Below, piece after piece: positions 1 through 7,953 of a stretch of 64,000 nt of DNA. Under the pieces are notes generated by a model, which saw only the letters and a list, made by a program, of their open reading frames with translations, did not search any database and had not been told where the DNA came from. Position 1 is the stretch's first letter. Every line of letters begins with the position of its first letter. A program made the translations under genes and the position numbers. Source of the DNA: Micavibrio_A sp041655955 (lineage in GTDB: Bacteria; Pseudomonadota; Alphaproteobacteria; Micavibrionales; Micavibrionaceae); the NCBI GenBank assembly GCA_041655955.1, contig JBBAEN010000001.1, positions 124,001 through 188,000 of the forward strand, given 5' to 3'.

Positions 1-220
1 TTATTTGCAATAGAGCGGCCTCATCGGCGCCGTTTGTTCCAACCCGCTGCCGCATGGTTTTAAGCTCTTCAAGGAAGCGGAAACCGTAAGGGGTGAAATC
101 AACGGGAATGCTTTCAAGAAACTGTTCGCATTTTTGCAAAATCGCAGGGGGAAGGCCGCCATCGCCGACTTTTTCCTTCAGCTTATTGCCCGGATTGATA
201 AAGAGCGGTTTTTTCGTCAT
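1..220 (-). CDS. Hypothetical protein, C-terminus cut by window edge
   Basis: The reading frame opens with ATG at 220 and stays open for 73 codons until it leaves the window at position 1, so only the N-terminal part is visible. It begins MTKKPLFINPGNKL and is hydrophilic, with no signal peptide or membrane segment. I do not recognise the family. It starts 24 bp after the stop of the response regulator on the same strand, with an AGG-type ribosome site, so the two are probably co-transcribed and it may be a partner of that regulator; this is inference from position only. Confidence 0.6.
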   Translation of the reverse strand, partial: MTKKPLFINPGNKLKEKVGDGGLPPAILQKCEQFLESIPVDFTPYGFRFLEELKTMRQRVGTNGADEAALLQI

Positions 221-244
221 GCTGATATGGCCTGCATCCTGCCG

Positions 245-835
245 TTATAATTTTTCTGTTTCTTCGCGCAGATCCCTGACGGCCTTGCCGTCTTGCCGCC
301 TGGTTTCAGGCCAGTGCAGGGAATCGGCATCGCGGGTATAATCGCGCTTGTTCTTGCCAAGATAGGCGAAATTCTTTTTCCGCCGCCGGTCGGGGCCGAA
401 GAAATCACTGTCTTCGACGAAGAGTCTGGGCCTTTCGATTACCTGCACGATGCGGGCATACATATCCTTCGCCAGATAAGGTTTCATAAGAAATTCGGTG
501 ATTCCCGCATCGCGCGCTTTTTCGACATGGTTTGAATCGCTATAGCCGGTCATCAGGATAACGGGGACGAATTTATTGGGTGTATCTTCATTCCTGCGCA
601 CCATCTTGACGAGATCCAGCCCGTCAAGCGGCTCCATCAACCAGTCGGTTATGATTAAATCATGATTATGCGCTATAAAAAGCCGGTAGGCGTCATCGAC
701 GCCGCGCGCGCCGTGAACGTCTTTGAATCCCATCATTTTGAGCAAAGAAACGGTGACGGACAGGACGGGCTGCATGTCTTCGACGACCAGGACTTTCACT
801 TTTGAAAAATTATAGTTCACGGCTCCCCCGAACAT
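245..835 (-). CDS. Single-domain response regulator (CheY-like receiver)
   Basis: A 196-residue protein with one receiver domain (about residues 13-135) and a polar tail of about 60 residues; no output domain is visible. The acidic pocket is VVED (19-20), the phospho-acceptor is D64 in IITDW, the conserved Thr is T96 in LMTGYS and the Lys is K118 in FLMKPY, so it should be phosphorylatable. After the receiver it carries FFGPDRRR, a motif common in alphaproteobacterial receiver proteins. No histidine kinase is adjacent. A GTG at 820 preceded by GGGGGAG is an alternative start, giving a protein 5 residues shorter. It probably forms an operon with the truncated gene downstream. Confidence 0.9.
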   Translation of the reverse strand: MFGGAVNYNFSKVKVLVVEDMQPVLSVTVSLLKMMGFKDVHGARGVDDAYRLFIAHNHDLIITDWLMEPLDGLDLVKMVRRNEDTPNKFVPVILMTGYSDSNHVEKARDAGITEFLMKPYLAKDMYARIVQVIERPRLFVEDSDFFGPDRRRKKNFAYLGKNKRDYTRDADSLHWPETRRQDGKAVRDLREETEKL

Positions 836-1011
836 TCCAATCCAGATTCACACTTTTCCCCCGCGCTGACAACAGTGAACAAGCGCCTATTTTTCGTATA
901 AACATCATTGGCAAGTGCGGAAATTCGGCGTAGCTTAAGGAAACACGGAAATATAAGGGTGTCTTTGGCTTTGAGGCATGACAATTTGAAGCATGACAAG
1001 GGGACATTGCA

Positions 1012-1443
1012 ATGGATCAAAACAGGATAATCATGAATTTTTCTTTGCCGCCGTCGCAAGATGATATTGAAACGATGGCAAAGGGGATTGTTGAAAGCCT
1101 GCCCGAAGAGATTCTGGAACATTGTGAAGATCTGGCGATCATGGTCGAGGATTTCGCCGACGACGCGACGCAGGCGGAAATGGATCTGGACGATCCCTAT
1201 GACCTTGTGGCGCTCTTTCGCAGCGGCAAGGAAATATCCCCCGGCGTCGAGCGCAAGGTCGCCAACGATGACGATGTCCTTATTTTCTACCGCCGCCCGA
1301 TCCTCGATTTATGGTGCGAAACACAAGACGATCTGACCTCTCTCCTGCGTGAAGTGATGATTGAGGAGCTTGCCGTCAATTTCGATTTTTCCGAAGAGGA
1401 GATCGAAGAAATGGCCGCGCGGCATTATCAAGGCATGTTGTAG
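1012..1443 (+). CDS. Minimal metalloprotease (MMP)-like protein lacking the HExxH site
   Basis: A 143-residue acidic cytoplasmic protein resembling the Zincin_1/MMP-like family (COG3824). The layout matches: an N-terminal helix, DPYDLVALFRSG, IFYRRPILDLW, then a helix that in the family normally reads HExGHHFG followed by LSDDDIEE. Here the same place (residues 118-132) reads EELAVNFDFSEEEIEE. The glutamate remains (E119) but the zinc-binding histidines are replaced by E118, V122 and N123. It should therefore not be an active zinc protease. The start at 1012 is preceded by AAGGGG; an ATG at 1033 is an alternative. The direct repeat GCATGACAA occurs just upstream. Confidence 0.7.
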   Translation: MDQNRIIMNFSLPPSQDDIETMAKGIVESLPEEILEHCEDLAIMVEDFADDATQAEMDLDDPYDLVALFRSGKEISPGVERKVANDDDVLIFYRRPILDLWCETQDDLTSLLREVMIEELAVNFDFSEEEIEEMAARHYQGML

Positions 1444-1446
1444 GAT

Positions 1447-2406
1447 TTAAGGGCGCAATTGCCGTATATAATTCAATGCACCGTATGTTGAGGCCAGTTG
1501 CGCCTCGATGTTTTTTTCCGGCGTCATATCCTTGTGATCCGGATAGACTTCCGTAACCGCCACAAGCCGCGCGTGATTGTCGAGATAGGTTCTCATAAGC
1601 CCGTCCGACGGCGGCGACAGGATAACCCCGCCATAATTGATCCTGCCGTTCAGGATGGTCGCTTCGGGCGCAATGGGTGAAACCTTGCCGACTTTATCAA
1701 TGATGGATTGGCCAAACAGAAGCTGGCGGCCATTTTCTCCGGCGCTTTCACGCTGGCTTAGCGTCAGGTAATAGCCTTGCGGGATTTCCTTGTGATCGGG
1801 GGCAAGCGCCTCGTCAAAACGCGCGGCGCGCGAGAGGCGTAATTCCTTGTCGCGGTCGTTGGTTTCATGCTTGTCGATGGCGCAAAGGAATTTTACATTC
1901 TCTTCTTCCATCGAGTCCATAAAGCTTTGGCATTCATCAATAAAGAAAGTGCGGTGCAGGCCCGCTTTTGCCGCCTTTGGAATCCGTGTGAAAAGCCTGT
2001 TCGGATCTTCCCCTTGCGGATTCCATCTTTGATCATATTCATAGGCCCACGGGCTGATGCACGGATAGATCACGAAATTAAATTCTTTCGTCAGGTGCGG
2101 GGCGTGATCTTTCGCAAAGGCAAGCGCGGCCTCGATCCCGCTCGGTTCATACCCATGCACGCCGCCGGTAAGCAGGATATTCGGATTGCCGTTATTGACG
2201 TCGCCGACCGTGATCCGGAAGGCGGGATTGCCATCGGACATTACCGCATATGATTTGACGGTATGGGTGTTGGCGGGCAGGCGGGTGACGCGCGAAATAA
2301 TATCCGCATAGTCCCGCTTTTTGCCTTCCGCGACGACCCCCTCATACCAATCGCGCACCTGCTGTTCGTCCCAGCCCGGCTTTAATTTTTGTTGCATATT
2401 TTGCAT
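1447..2406 (-). CDS. M14-family zinc metallocarboxypeptidase
   Basis: A 319-residue protein of the M14 carboxypeptidase / succinylglutamate desuccinylase-like superfamily. The zinc ligands are H84 and E87 in GGVHGYEPSG and H180 in AIDKHET, and the catalytic glutamate is E286 in VTEVYPD. There is no signal peptide, so a cytoplasmic role in cleaving C-terminal residues or amide-linked groups is likely; the substrate cannot be read from the sequence. It is convergent with the MMP-like gene, with only 3 bp between the stops. An in-frame ATG three codons downstream is an alternative start; neither start has a strong ribosome site. Confidence 0.82.
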   Translation of the reverse strand: MQNMQQKLKPGWDEQQVRDWYEGVVAEGKKRDYADIISRVTRLPANTHTVKSYAVMSDGNPAFRITVGDVNNGNPNILLTGGVHGYEPSGIEAALAFAKDHAPHLTKEFNFVIYPCISPWAYEYDQRWNPQGEDPNRLFTRIPKAAKAGLHRTFFIDECQSFMDSMEEENVKFLCAIDKHETNDRDKELRLSRAARFDEALAPDHKEIPQGYYLTLSQRESAGENGRQLLFGQSIIDKVGKVSPIAPEATILNGRINYGGVILSPPSDGLMRTYLDNHARLVAVTEVYPDHKDMTPEKNIEAQLASTYGALNYIRQLRP

Positions 2407-2474
2407 ATGGAAAAGCTAGGGGCAAATAGCCGCTTTGTCCATAAGAAATTGCAATATCTATATATATCAGCGCG

Positions 2475-4355
2475 TTATGCGGCAAGGCCGCGTTGCATAA
2501 ACTCCGCCATCCGCCGGACGAAGGAGGAGGGGTCGTTCACCGGCTCCCCCTGAACGATGCAGGCCTGATCGTAGAGGAGCCGCGCCGCGTCCTTTAGCAC
2601 CGGGGCGTCCTTGTCCGCCTGTGCCAGCGCAGCGAGCCTTGCGATAAGCGCATGACCGTCGTTGATTTCCAGTATTTTCTTGTTGTCGGCGGGTTCGAAT
2701 TTTTGCTGGATTTTCAAAACCCGTTCCATATGCATATCGACTCCGGCCTCGTCCGCGATAAGGCAGACGGGGGAATCCGTAAGCCTGTTTGAAATCCTGA
2801 CGGATTTGACGTCGTTCTTCAGCTCCTCGCCCAAAACGCCGAGAAGGGCGGCGATGGAATCCCCGTCCGGCTTTTCTATTTCATCCGGGCTGTTTTCTTC
2901 CTTTTCCGCGGCGGCGAATTTATCGAGGTCGATGGAGCCTTTCGTGATGGATACGAATTTCTTGCCCTTATATTCGCCTGCCATTTGCAGCCAGAAGGAA
3001 TCGATCGTGTCGTTGAAGAACAGCACTTCAAGCCCGCGCGCCCTGAACCCTTCGAGCTGCGGCGATTTTTCGAGCGCATCGACATTTTCGCCGAGCAGAT
3101 AGTAAATCTCTTCCTGCCCGTCCTTCATGCGCCCGATATAATCGTCAAGGCTGGCCAGCCTGCGCGGCGCGTGCGTCGAAAAGAACCTGCATATTTTAAA
3201 GATGGCGTCCCTGTGTTCCGCCGCATCGTAAAGCCCTTCCTTTACCACCATGCCGAACTGGTACCAGAATGTTTCAAAGGCGGTTGCGTCGCGTTCGGCG
3301 AGCGCCGCGAGATCGGACAGGACGCGCTTTGTAACGCCGCTCCTGATCTTCGTGACGACCGGATTGTTCTGGAGCATCTCGCGGCTGATATTCAGCGGCA
3401 AATCCTCTGAATCAATCACGCCGCGCAGGAAACGGAGCCACGGATAGACAAGGTTCGGCACATGGTCGGTGATAAAGACGCGCTTGACGTAAAGCCGCAC
3501 GGCGTTCTTCCGGCCCGGCTCATAGAGGTCGAACGGGCGCATCGTCGGGATGAATAAAAGCGCGTTATATTCAATCACCCCTTCGGCCCGCCAGTGGCTG
3601 GTCAGGAGCGGCTCGTCAAAGACGTTGCCGATATGGTGGTAGAATTCCGTATATTGTTCTTTTGTGATTTCGTTTTTCGGGCGCGTCCACAGGGCGGAGG
3701 CCGCGTTGACGGGCTTATCCTCGCCGCCGATAAAGACAGGGACGGCGACATGGTCGGAATAGGTGAGGACGACCTGTTTGATTTTATCGTCGATCAGGAA
3801 GTCGGACGCGTCGTCTTTTAAGTGAAGGATGATTTTCGTCCCGCGCTCCAGCCTGTTTTCTTCTTCGGTGCGGATGGCGTAGCCGGAGCGCCCGTCGGAA
3901 TCCCAGTGCCATGTCTGTTCTTCCCCCGCCTTGCAGGAATAGACTTCGACGCGGTCGGCGACCATGAAGGAGGCATAAAACCCGACGCCGAAGTGGCCGA
4001 TGAGATTGAGCGCGCCTTTTTCCGTTCCGGCCTGTTTCGCGGCTTCCATCATGGCGGCTGTGCCGGAGCGGGCGATCGTGCCGAGATTTTCGATCAAATC
4101 GTCCCTGTTCATCCCGATGCCGTTATCGGCGATGGTCAGGGTTCTTTTATCCGTATCTTTTTCAATGGTGATTTTATAATCGCCGTGCGGCAGGGCGGGG
4201 TTTTGCAGCGCCTGATAGCGCAGCTTGTCGCACGCATCCGCCCCGTTGGAAATCAGCTCGCGCAGGAACACGTCGCGGTTCGTATAAAGCGCGTTGGCGA
4301 CAATGTCGAGAAGGCGGGAAACATCCGTGCCGAAAGAAAGTTTTTCATCGCTCAT
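2475..4355 (-). CDS. htpG: Chaperone HtpG (Hsp90)
   Basis: A 626-residue bacterial Hsp90, the usual length. The N-terminal GHKL ATPase domain is intact: ELISNGADACDKLR (ATP/Mg binding), DNGIGM, and the lid and glycine-rich GHFGVGFYASF. The middle domain contains the conserved ISREMLQ motif with its catalytic arginine, and the C-terminal dimerisation domain follows. It folds and remodels client proteins in the cytoplasm using ATP. Its start overlaps the stop of the upstream HD-domain gene by 4 bp (ATGA), so the two are translationally coupled. I saw no sigma-32-type heat-shock promoter immediately upstream, as expected for the last gene of an operon. Confidence 0.98.
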   Translation of the reverse strand: MSDEKLSFGTDVSRLLDIVANALYTNRDVFLRELISNGADACDKLRYQALQNPALPHGDYKITIEKDTDKRTLTIADNGIGMNRDDLIENLGTIARSGTAAMMEAAKQAGTEKGALNLIGHFGVGFYASFMVADRVEVYSCKAGEEQTWHWDSDGRSGYAIRTEEENRLERGTKIILHLKDDASDFLIDDKIKQVVLTYSDHVAVPVFIGGEDKPVNAASALWTRPKNEITKEQYTEFYHHIGNVFDEPLLTSHWRAEGVIEYNALLFIPTMRPFDLYEPGRKNAVRLYVKRVFITDHVPNLVYPWLRFLRGVIDSEDLPLNISREMLQNNPVVTKIRSGVTKRVLSDLAALAERDATAFETFWYQFGMVVKEGLYDAAEHRDAIFKICRFFSTHAPRRLASLDDYIGRMKDGQEEIYYLLGENVDALEKSPQLEGFRARGLEVLFFNDTIDSFWLQMAGEYKGKKFVSITKGSIDLDKFAAAEKEENSPDEIEKPDGDSIAALLGVLGEELKNDVKSVRISNRLTDSPVCLIADEAGVDMHMERVLKIQQKFEPADNKKILEINDGHALIARLAALAQADKDAPVLKDAARLLYDQACIVQGEPVNDPSSFVRRMAEFMQRGLAA

Positions 4356-4897
4356 TTTACATCTCCATATTTTATGCAGGCCCTTTCATAGGCCGTATCG
4401 AACAATAAGTCGAGCGCGGGGCAGGCGCCGCGGCAACAATCCGCGACTTGCTTCGCGCCCTTTATATAAAGGAATTGCGTGGATTCGTCCCAGTCGTCCG
4501 GCGGATTATCCAGAACGCGCATTACGTTTGAAAGCTGATCGCATAGTTTGATGAGCTTGACCGCGCCGCTTTTGCCTTGCAAGCGCTCCGCCTGCATGGG
4601 CTTTCGCTCTTCCAACGGAAGCGCCTCGAAATGCGGCGGGTCGGTTAGCGCATCGACGTGATCCGCAATAAGGGGGCCGAAGATCCGTTCTATGGCGGCG
4701 ATTCTGACGGCTGTGTCCTCGGCAATGTCGTGCAGCCATGCCGCCGCGATCATGTCTTCCGTCCCGCCATGGGTTTCGACGAGGGCCGCGACCTCTGCAA
4801 TATGCGTGATGGCGGGCGTGCGCGCCGCGTCATATAGATGCAGGGCCGCATGGTGTTCGCCCGCCAGTTCTTTCGCTTTTTGGATAATCCCGCTCAT
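4352..4897 (-). CDS. HD-domain phosphohydrolase (RelA/SpoT-Mesh1-like)
   Basis: A 181-residue stand-alone HD domain similar to the hydrolase part of SpoT/Mesh1. The metal-binding set is H32 (THIAEVA), H56-D57 (AAWLHDIAEDT), E60-D61, and D120 in VKLIKLCDQLSNV. This arrangement, including the ED pair after HD, is typical of (p)ppGpp hydrolases, but related HD proteins cleave other nucleotides. No synthetase, TGS or ACT domain is present. It lies between pdxH and htpG, overlapping each by 4 bp, so all three are likely made from one message. Confidence 0.85.
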   Translation of the reverse strand: MSGIIQKAKELAGEHHAALHLYDAARTPAITHIAEVAALVETHGGTEDMIAAAWLHDIAEDTAVRIAAIERIFGPLIADHVDALTDPPHFEALPLEERKPMQAERLQGKSGAVKLIKLCDQLSNVMRVLDNPPDDWDESTQFLYIKGAKQVADCCRGACPALDLLFDTAYERACIKYGDVK

Positions 4898-5496
4898 GGG
4901 TAAATCATATAATTTTTCCAGCCGCCATTTTCCAGTTCGAAAACATGGCGGCGGTGCAGGCGGAATTCCCCGTCGATCCAGAATTCGATCCGTTCGGGGG
5001 CAATGCGAAAGCCCCTCCAGTAGGGCGGGCGGGGGATGGCGTCGCCGTTCGTGAATTGCGCATCATATTTTTTCACGGCCTCTTCGAGATCGGAAAAGAC
5101 GGGAAGGGGGCGCGATTGCCGCGACGCCCATGACCCGATGCGGCTGATGCGCGGGCGGGAGTTGTAATAGGCGTCGGCCTCTTCATCCGTAACGGCTTCG
5201 GCCTTCCCTTCGATGCGCACCTGCCGCCTGAGGCTCTTCCAGTGGAAGCAAAGGGCGGCATGGGGGTTTTCTGTCAATTCCCCGCCTTTGCGGCTTTCCA
5301 CGTTGGTGAAGAAGACAAAGCCCCTTTCGTCCAGCCCATTGAGCAAGACCATGCGATTGGATGGGCGGCCCCGCGTGTCTGCCGTGGCAAGGTTCATCGC
5401 GTTCGGATCGTTGATTTCCGCGGCTTTCGCTTCTTCCAGCCACGCGGCGAAGGTTTTGTACGGATCGTCCGTATAAAGGGCGTAATCTGTGTTCAT
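4894..5496 (-). CDS. pdxH: Pyridoxamine 5'-phosphate oxidase
   Basis: A 200-residue FMN-dependent oxidase that converts pyridoxamine- or pyridoxine-5'-phosphate to PLP. Family landmarks are NAMNLATADTRGRPSNRMVLL (FMN-binding strand), FFTNVESRKGGEL, SRIGSWASRQS, and the C-terminal dimerisation part with RLHRRHVFE and a terminal MIYP in place of the more common RLYP. It is the first gene of the coupled pdxH-HD-htpG operon. A palindrome lies 53 bp upstream. The PLP product is the cofactor of GcvPA/GcvPB encoded elsewhere in this window. Confidence 0.97.
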   Translation of the reverse strand: MNTDYALYTDDPYKTFAAWLEEAKAAEINDPNAMNLATADTRGRPSNRMVLLNGLDERGFVFFTNVESRKGGELTENPHAALCFHWKSLRRQVRIEGKAEAVTDEEADAYYNSRPRISRIGSWASRQSRPLPVFSDLEEAVKKYDAQFTNGDAIPRPPYWRGFRIAPERIEFWIDGEFRLHRRHVFELENGGWKNYMIYP

Positions 5497-5532
5497 ATTT
5501 ATGTCGGTTCCATGGTATAGACTGTCATGGTT

Positions 5533-5560
5533 TTGTCGGAATTGGAACTTAACGTATAGC
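5533..5560 (+). promoter_or_regulatory. Candidate sigma-70 promoter of the 17 kDa-like lipoprotein gene
   Basis: TTGTCG at 5533-5538 and TATAGC at 5555-5560 are separated by 16 bp and lie about 40 bp upstream of the lipoprotein ATG. The -10 hexamer falls inside the palindrome at 5549-5570, so a bound regulator would block it. This is a consensus match by eye, not a mapped start. Confidence 0.4.
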
Positions 5561-5570
5561 TATTCGTTAA
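5549..5570. promoter_or_regulatory. 22-bp near-perfect palindrome, candidate operator
   Basis: The outer arms are TTAACG and CGTTAA and the core is the perfect palindrome ATAGCTAT. Only one base pair (positions 5555 and 5564) breaks the symmetry. It sits between the divergent pdxH operon and the 17 kDa-like lipoprotein gene and overlaps the candidate -10 of the latter. It has no T-run, so it is not a terminator. The size and symmetry suit a dimeric repressor or activator; its identity is unknown. Confidence 0.5.
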
Positions 5571-5597
5571 AAGCGCAAGAGAAGGAAGAAAACGAAC

Positions 5598-6074
5598 ATG
5601 AAAAAATCTATTTTGGCTTTGGCTATTATTTCTACGGCGGCGCTGGGGGCCTGTAATACGACCAGCGGCATGGGGAACAAACAGCTTATCGGAACCGGCG
5701 GCGGCGCCGTTCTGGGCGGTCTTGCCGGCTCGCAAATCGGCGGCGGTTCGGGACGTCTTTGGGCGACGGGCGCGGGCGTCCTGCTCGGCGGCCTTCTGGG
5801 CTCTGAAATCGGCAGCTCTCTCGACCGCGCGGATCAGGCCTATGTCGCGCAGGCGAACCAGCGCGCCTATACGGCCCCCATCGGTGAAACGATCCGTTGG
5901 AACAACCCCGAATCCGGCAATTACGGCACGATTACGCCGGTGCGTGACGGCCGCACGTCCGCCGGTTCCTATTGCCGTGAATATACGCAGACAATCTATG
6001 TCGGCGGGCGTCAGGAAACCGGCCACGGCACGGCCTGCCAGCAGCCTGACGGCACATGGCGCGTCGCCAGCTAA
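5598..6074 (+). CDS. Outer-membrane lipoprotein, rickettsial 17 kDa antigen-like (glycine zipper)
   Basis: A 158-residue lipoprotein with signal peptide and lipobox LGAC (Cys19). Residues 30-75 form a glycine-zipper 2TM segment, with repeated GGG/GGLAG/GGLLG patterns, and the C-terminal domain contains the paired cysteines of the 17 kDa surface antigen family (SYCREYTQTI ... GTACQQPDGTW). It is probably anchored in the inner leaflet of the outer membrane and has a structural envelope role. GAAGGAAG precedes the ATG. A strong terminator follows, so it is a single-gene unit. Confidence 0.9.
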   Translation: MKKSILALAIISTAALGACNTTSGMGNKQLIGTGGGAVLGGLAGSQIGGGSGRLWATGAGVLLGGLLGSEIGSSLDRADQAYVAQANQRAYTAPIGETIRWNNPESGNYGTITPVRDGRTSAGSYCREYTQTIYVGGRQETGHGTACQQPDGTWRVAS

Positions 6075-6096
6075 ACCGCCTTTCATCCTGAATGGC

Positions 6097-6125
6097 AAAG
6101 ACCGCCCCACAAGGCGGTCTTTTTG
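6097..6125 (+). terminator. Rho-independent terminator after the 17 kDa-like lipoprotein gene
   Basis: A perfect 10-bp stem (AAAGACCGCC / GGCGGTCTTT) with a 6-base loop runs into a T-tract. It lies 22 bp after the lipoprotein stop and, read the other way, could also end the convergent 535-residue gene. Confidence 0.88.
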
Positions 6126-6161
6126 CTTTTATGCGTAAATTTTATTCTTTGCAGGCTATGG

Positions 6162-7769
6162 CTATTCCTTTTTGGAATCATCGTCCGTTTTATTCTGCGC
6201 CGCCTGTTGCTGGCGCAATCTTTCCTGCATCATCCTCTGACGGATTGCGGCATTGCCGGAACCGCCGAGCGACGGGCCGGAAGGAACGGGCGCAGACATG
6301 GGCATATGAGAAAGCTCCTGCGCCGCCGTGGGGGCGGGCGCCGACGGGCCGAGGCTTGGCGCGGACGGCGCGGGAGCCGCCGGCATGAAATCATTCGCGG
6401 CCTTGGGCGCGTTGGCCAGAACGGGTGTATTGATACTATTTTGCAAAGAGGCGGAGATGACGGAAAAGGCCGGCTGGCCGTTGCACATATCCGCAAGGCT
6501 GTTCAAGGTGACGGTAAAGCCGCTCCTCCTTTGTTCGGTGACGGTTTCGCCGATTTTCTTCAGCGTATCCCAATCCGTTTCATTCTTCGTGCTTTCAAAT
6601 TCAAGCGCCGCGGCCTGTGACGGCGATACGCCCGTGACGAGGGCGTTTTCAAAGGCGCGGGCAGCGGCTTGCAGGGCGTTGGCACACCAGCCGATAATGC
6701 GGCCTTCGGTCAGTTTTTCATTTTGTTCATAGGCCGCGAGCAGCAAGGGCTGGCCGCTTTCCATCTCCACACCGCGCGCCATGGCTTCCTGAAAGGTCTT
6801 TTCGATCATCTCGCGGTGGAGCATCTGGTTTTGTTCCTGCCCGGCGAAAGCGTTATAAGTGCCGGACACGTCCACGCGGGAGAGAGGCCGTATCTGCGTC
6901 AGGTCGGAAACGAGATGCGCGGTCGCGCGGACAAACGGATCCGCGCTTGTATTGACGGCGCATCCCAAAATCGTGTTGGCGGAAAAATCGCGCCATGCCA
7001 TGTCCTGCGCGGGTTCGGAAAATCCCCACCATTGGCGGATATTGGCCTCGTCGAATGTCTGGCTGACCTCGATGGCGACCTGCCGCGCATAATAGATGAA
7101 TTTGGGCCTTTCGGGATTCATCTCGCGCAGGCGTTCCAGCGCAAAGCGGGCGGTTTCATGGGCGATGACGAACGGGTAGTCTTCGGCGCGGCGCGTATAG
7201 ACGGGGGCCACGGAATCCTGCGCGCGCCTGTGGGCGAGATCGTCAAGGGAATCTTCATCCCCCATCAGGCCGCACATGATGGCGGAGAAAAGATCCGCTT
7301 GCAGGTTCAGCCGCGCAAAGTTCATGGGGGAGCGTTTGGGGACGAGGGGGCCTGAACGGAATTTTGAAATATATTGCGGGCGCTGGCGCACGTCGAACAA
7401 TTCAATCGCGTGCCATGCCATGTGATAAAGGCCGCGGCGGGCATCCTTGGCGGTTTCAAAATCGCCGAGATTGACGTTGAAGAGCGCCAGGATATATTCG
7501 CGGCTGCTGAGGCCGAACCATTTGACCTTATGCTCAATCGCCATGCCGAGAAAGCCGGACAGGTCGCGCGCCGTGTTTTTTTCCAAAATCGCGCGGGCTA
7601 TTTTTGCCGCCGGATGGTTGATGGTTTCATGTTCCCTTGCCTCGACGACCGCGCCGAACTGGCCGTTTTCATGCGGGATGAACATAAGCTGGAGCGTCGG
7701 GTACAATTCCTGCACCTGCCGGGCCGTGAGGGCGCAGATATCCTCTACTATGTCTTGTCTTAACGTCAT
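6162..7769 (-). CDS. Uncharacterised 535-residue protein with Pro/Ala/Ser-rich tail
   Basis: I do not recognise this family. The first 430 residues look globular, alpha-helical and soluble, rich in His and Trp (for example MAWHAIELF and IRQWWGFSEP), without a signal peptide or clear membrane segment. Residues about 440-500 are a low-complexity Pro/Ala/Ser/Gly linker, and the end is a charged Gln/Arg-rich helix finishing TDDDSKKE, suggesting a flexible tail for protein-protein contact. HETARF appears at about residue 205 but is not an HExxH site. It stands alone, convergent with the lipoprotein gene and divergent from fabI. Confidence 0.8.
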   Translation of the reverse strand: MTLRQDIVEDICALTARQVQELYPTLQLMFIPHENGQFGAVVEAREHETINHPAAKIARAILEKNTARDLSGFLGMAIEHKVKWFGLSSREYILALFNVNLGDFETAKDARRGLYHMAWHAIELFDVRQRPQYISKFRSGPLVPKRSPMNFARLNLQADLFSAIMCGLMGDEDSLDDLAHRRAQDSVAPVYTRRAEDYPFVIAHETARFALERLREMNPERPKFIYYARQVAIEVSQTFDEANIRQWWGFSEPAQDMAWRDFSANTILGCAVNTSADPFVRATAHLVSDLTQIRPLSRVDVSGTYNAFAGQEQNQMLHREMIEKTFQEAMARGVEMESGQPLLLAAYEQNEKLTEGRIIGWCANALQAAARAFENALVTGVSPSQAAALEFESTKNETDWDTLKKIGETVTEQRRSGFTVTLNSLADMCNGQPAFSVISASLQNSINTPVLANAPKAANDFMPAAPAPSAPSLGPSAPAPTAAQELSHMPMSAPVPSGPSLGGSGNAAIRQRMMQERLRQQQAAQNKTDDDSKKE

Positions 7770-7953
7770 GCGATCGTCCCCATGTCCCCGCTATGGAACA
7801 TGGTTAAAATCATAGGCAGGTTAGGTTAACAAAGCCTCAAGAAGAGGGTTTTTTCAAGGTTTTCGCCCCTATATAGCACTGGACGCAAAGCCGGAATTGT
7901 GTAGGATACGGGCTATTCAAACCCATTATTCAAAAGTTCAAGAGCATAATGAT

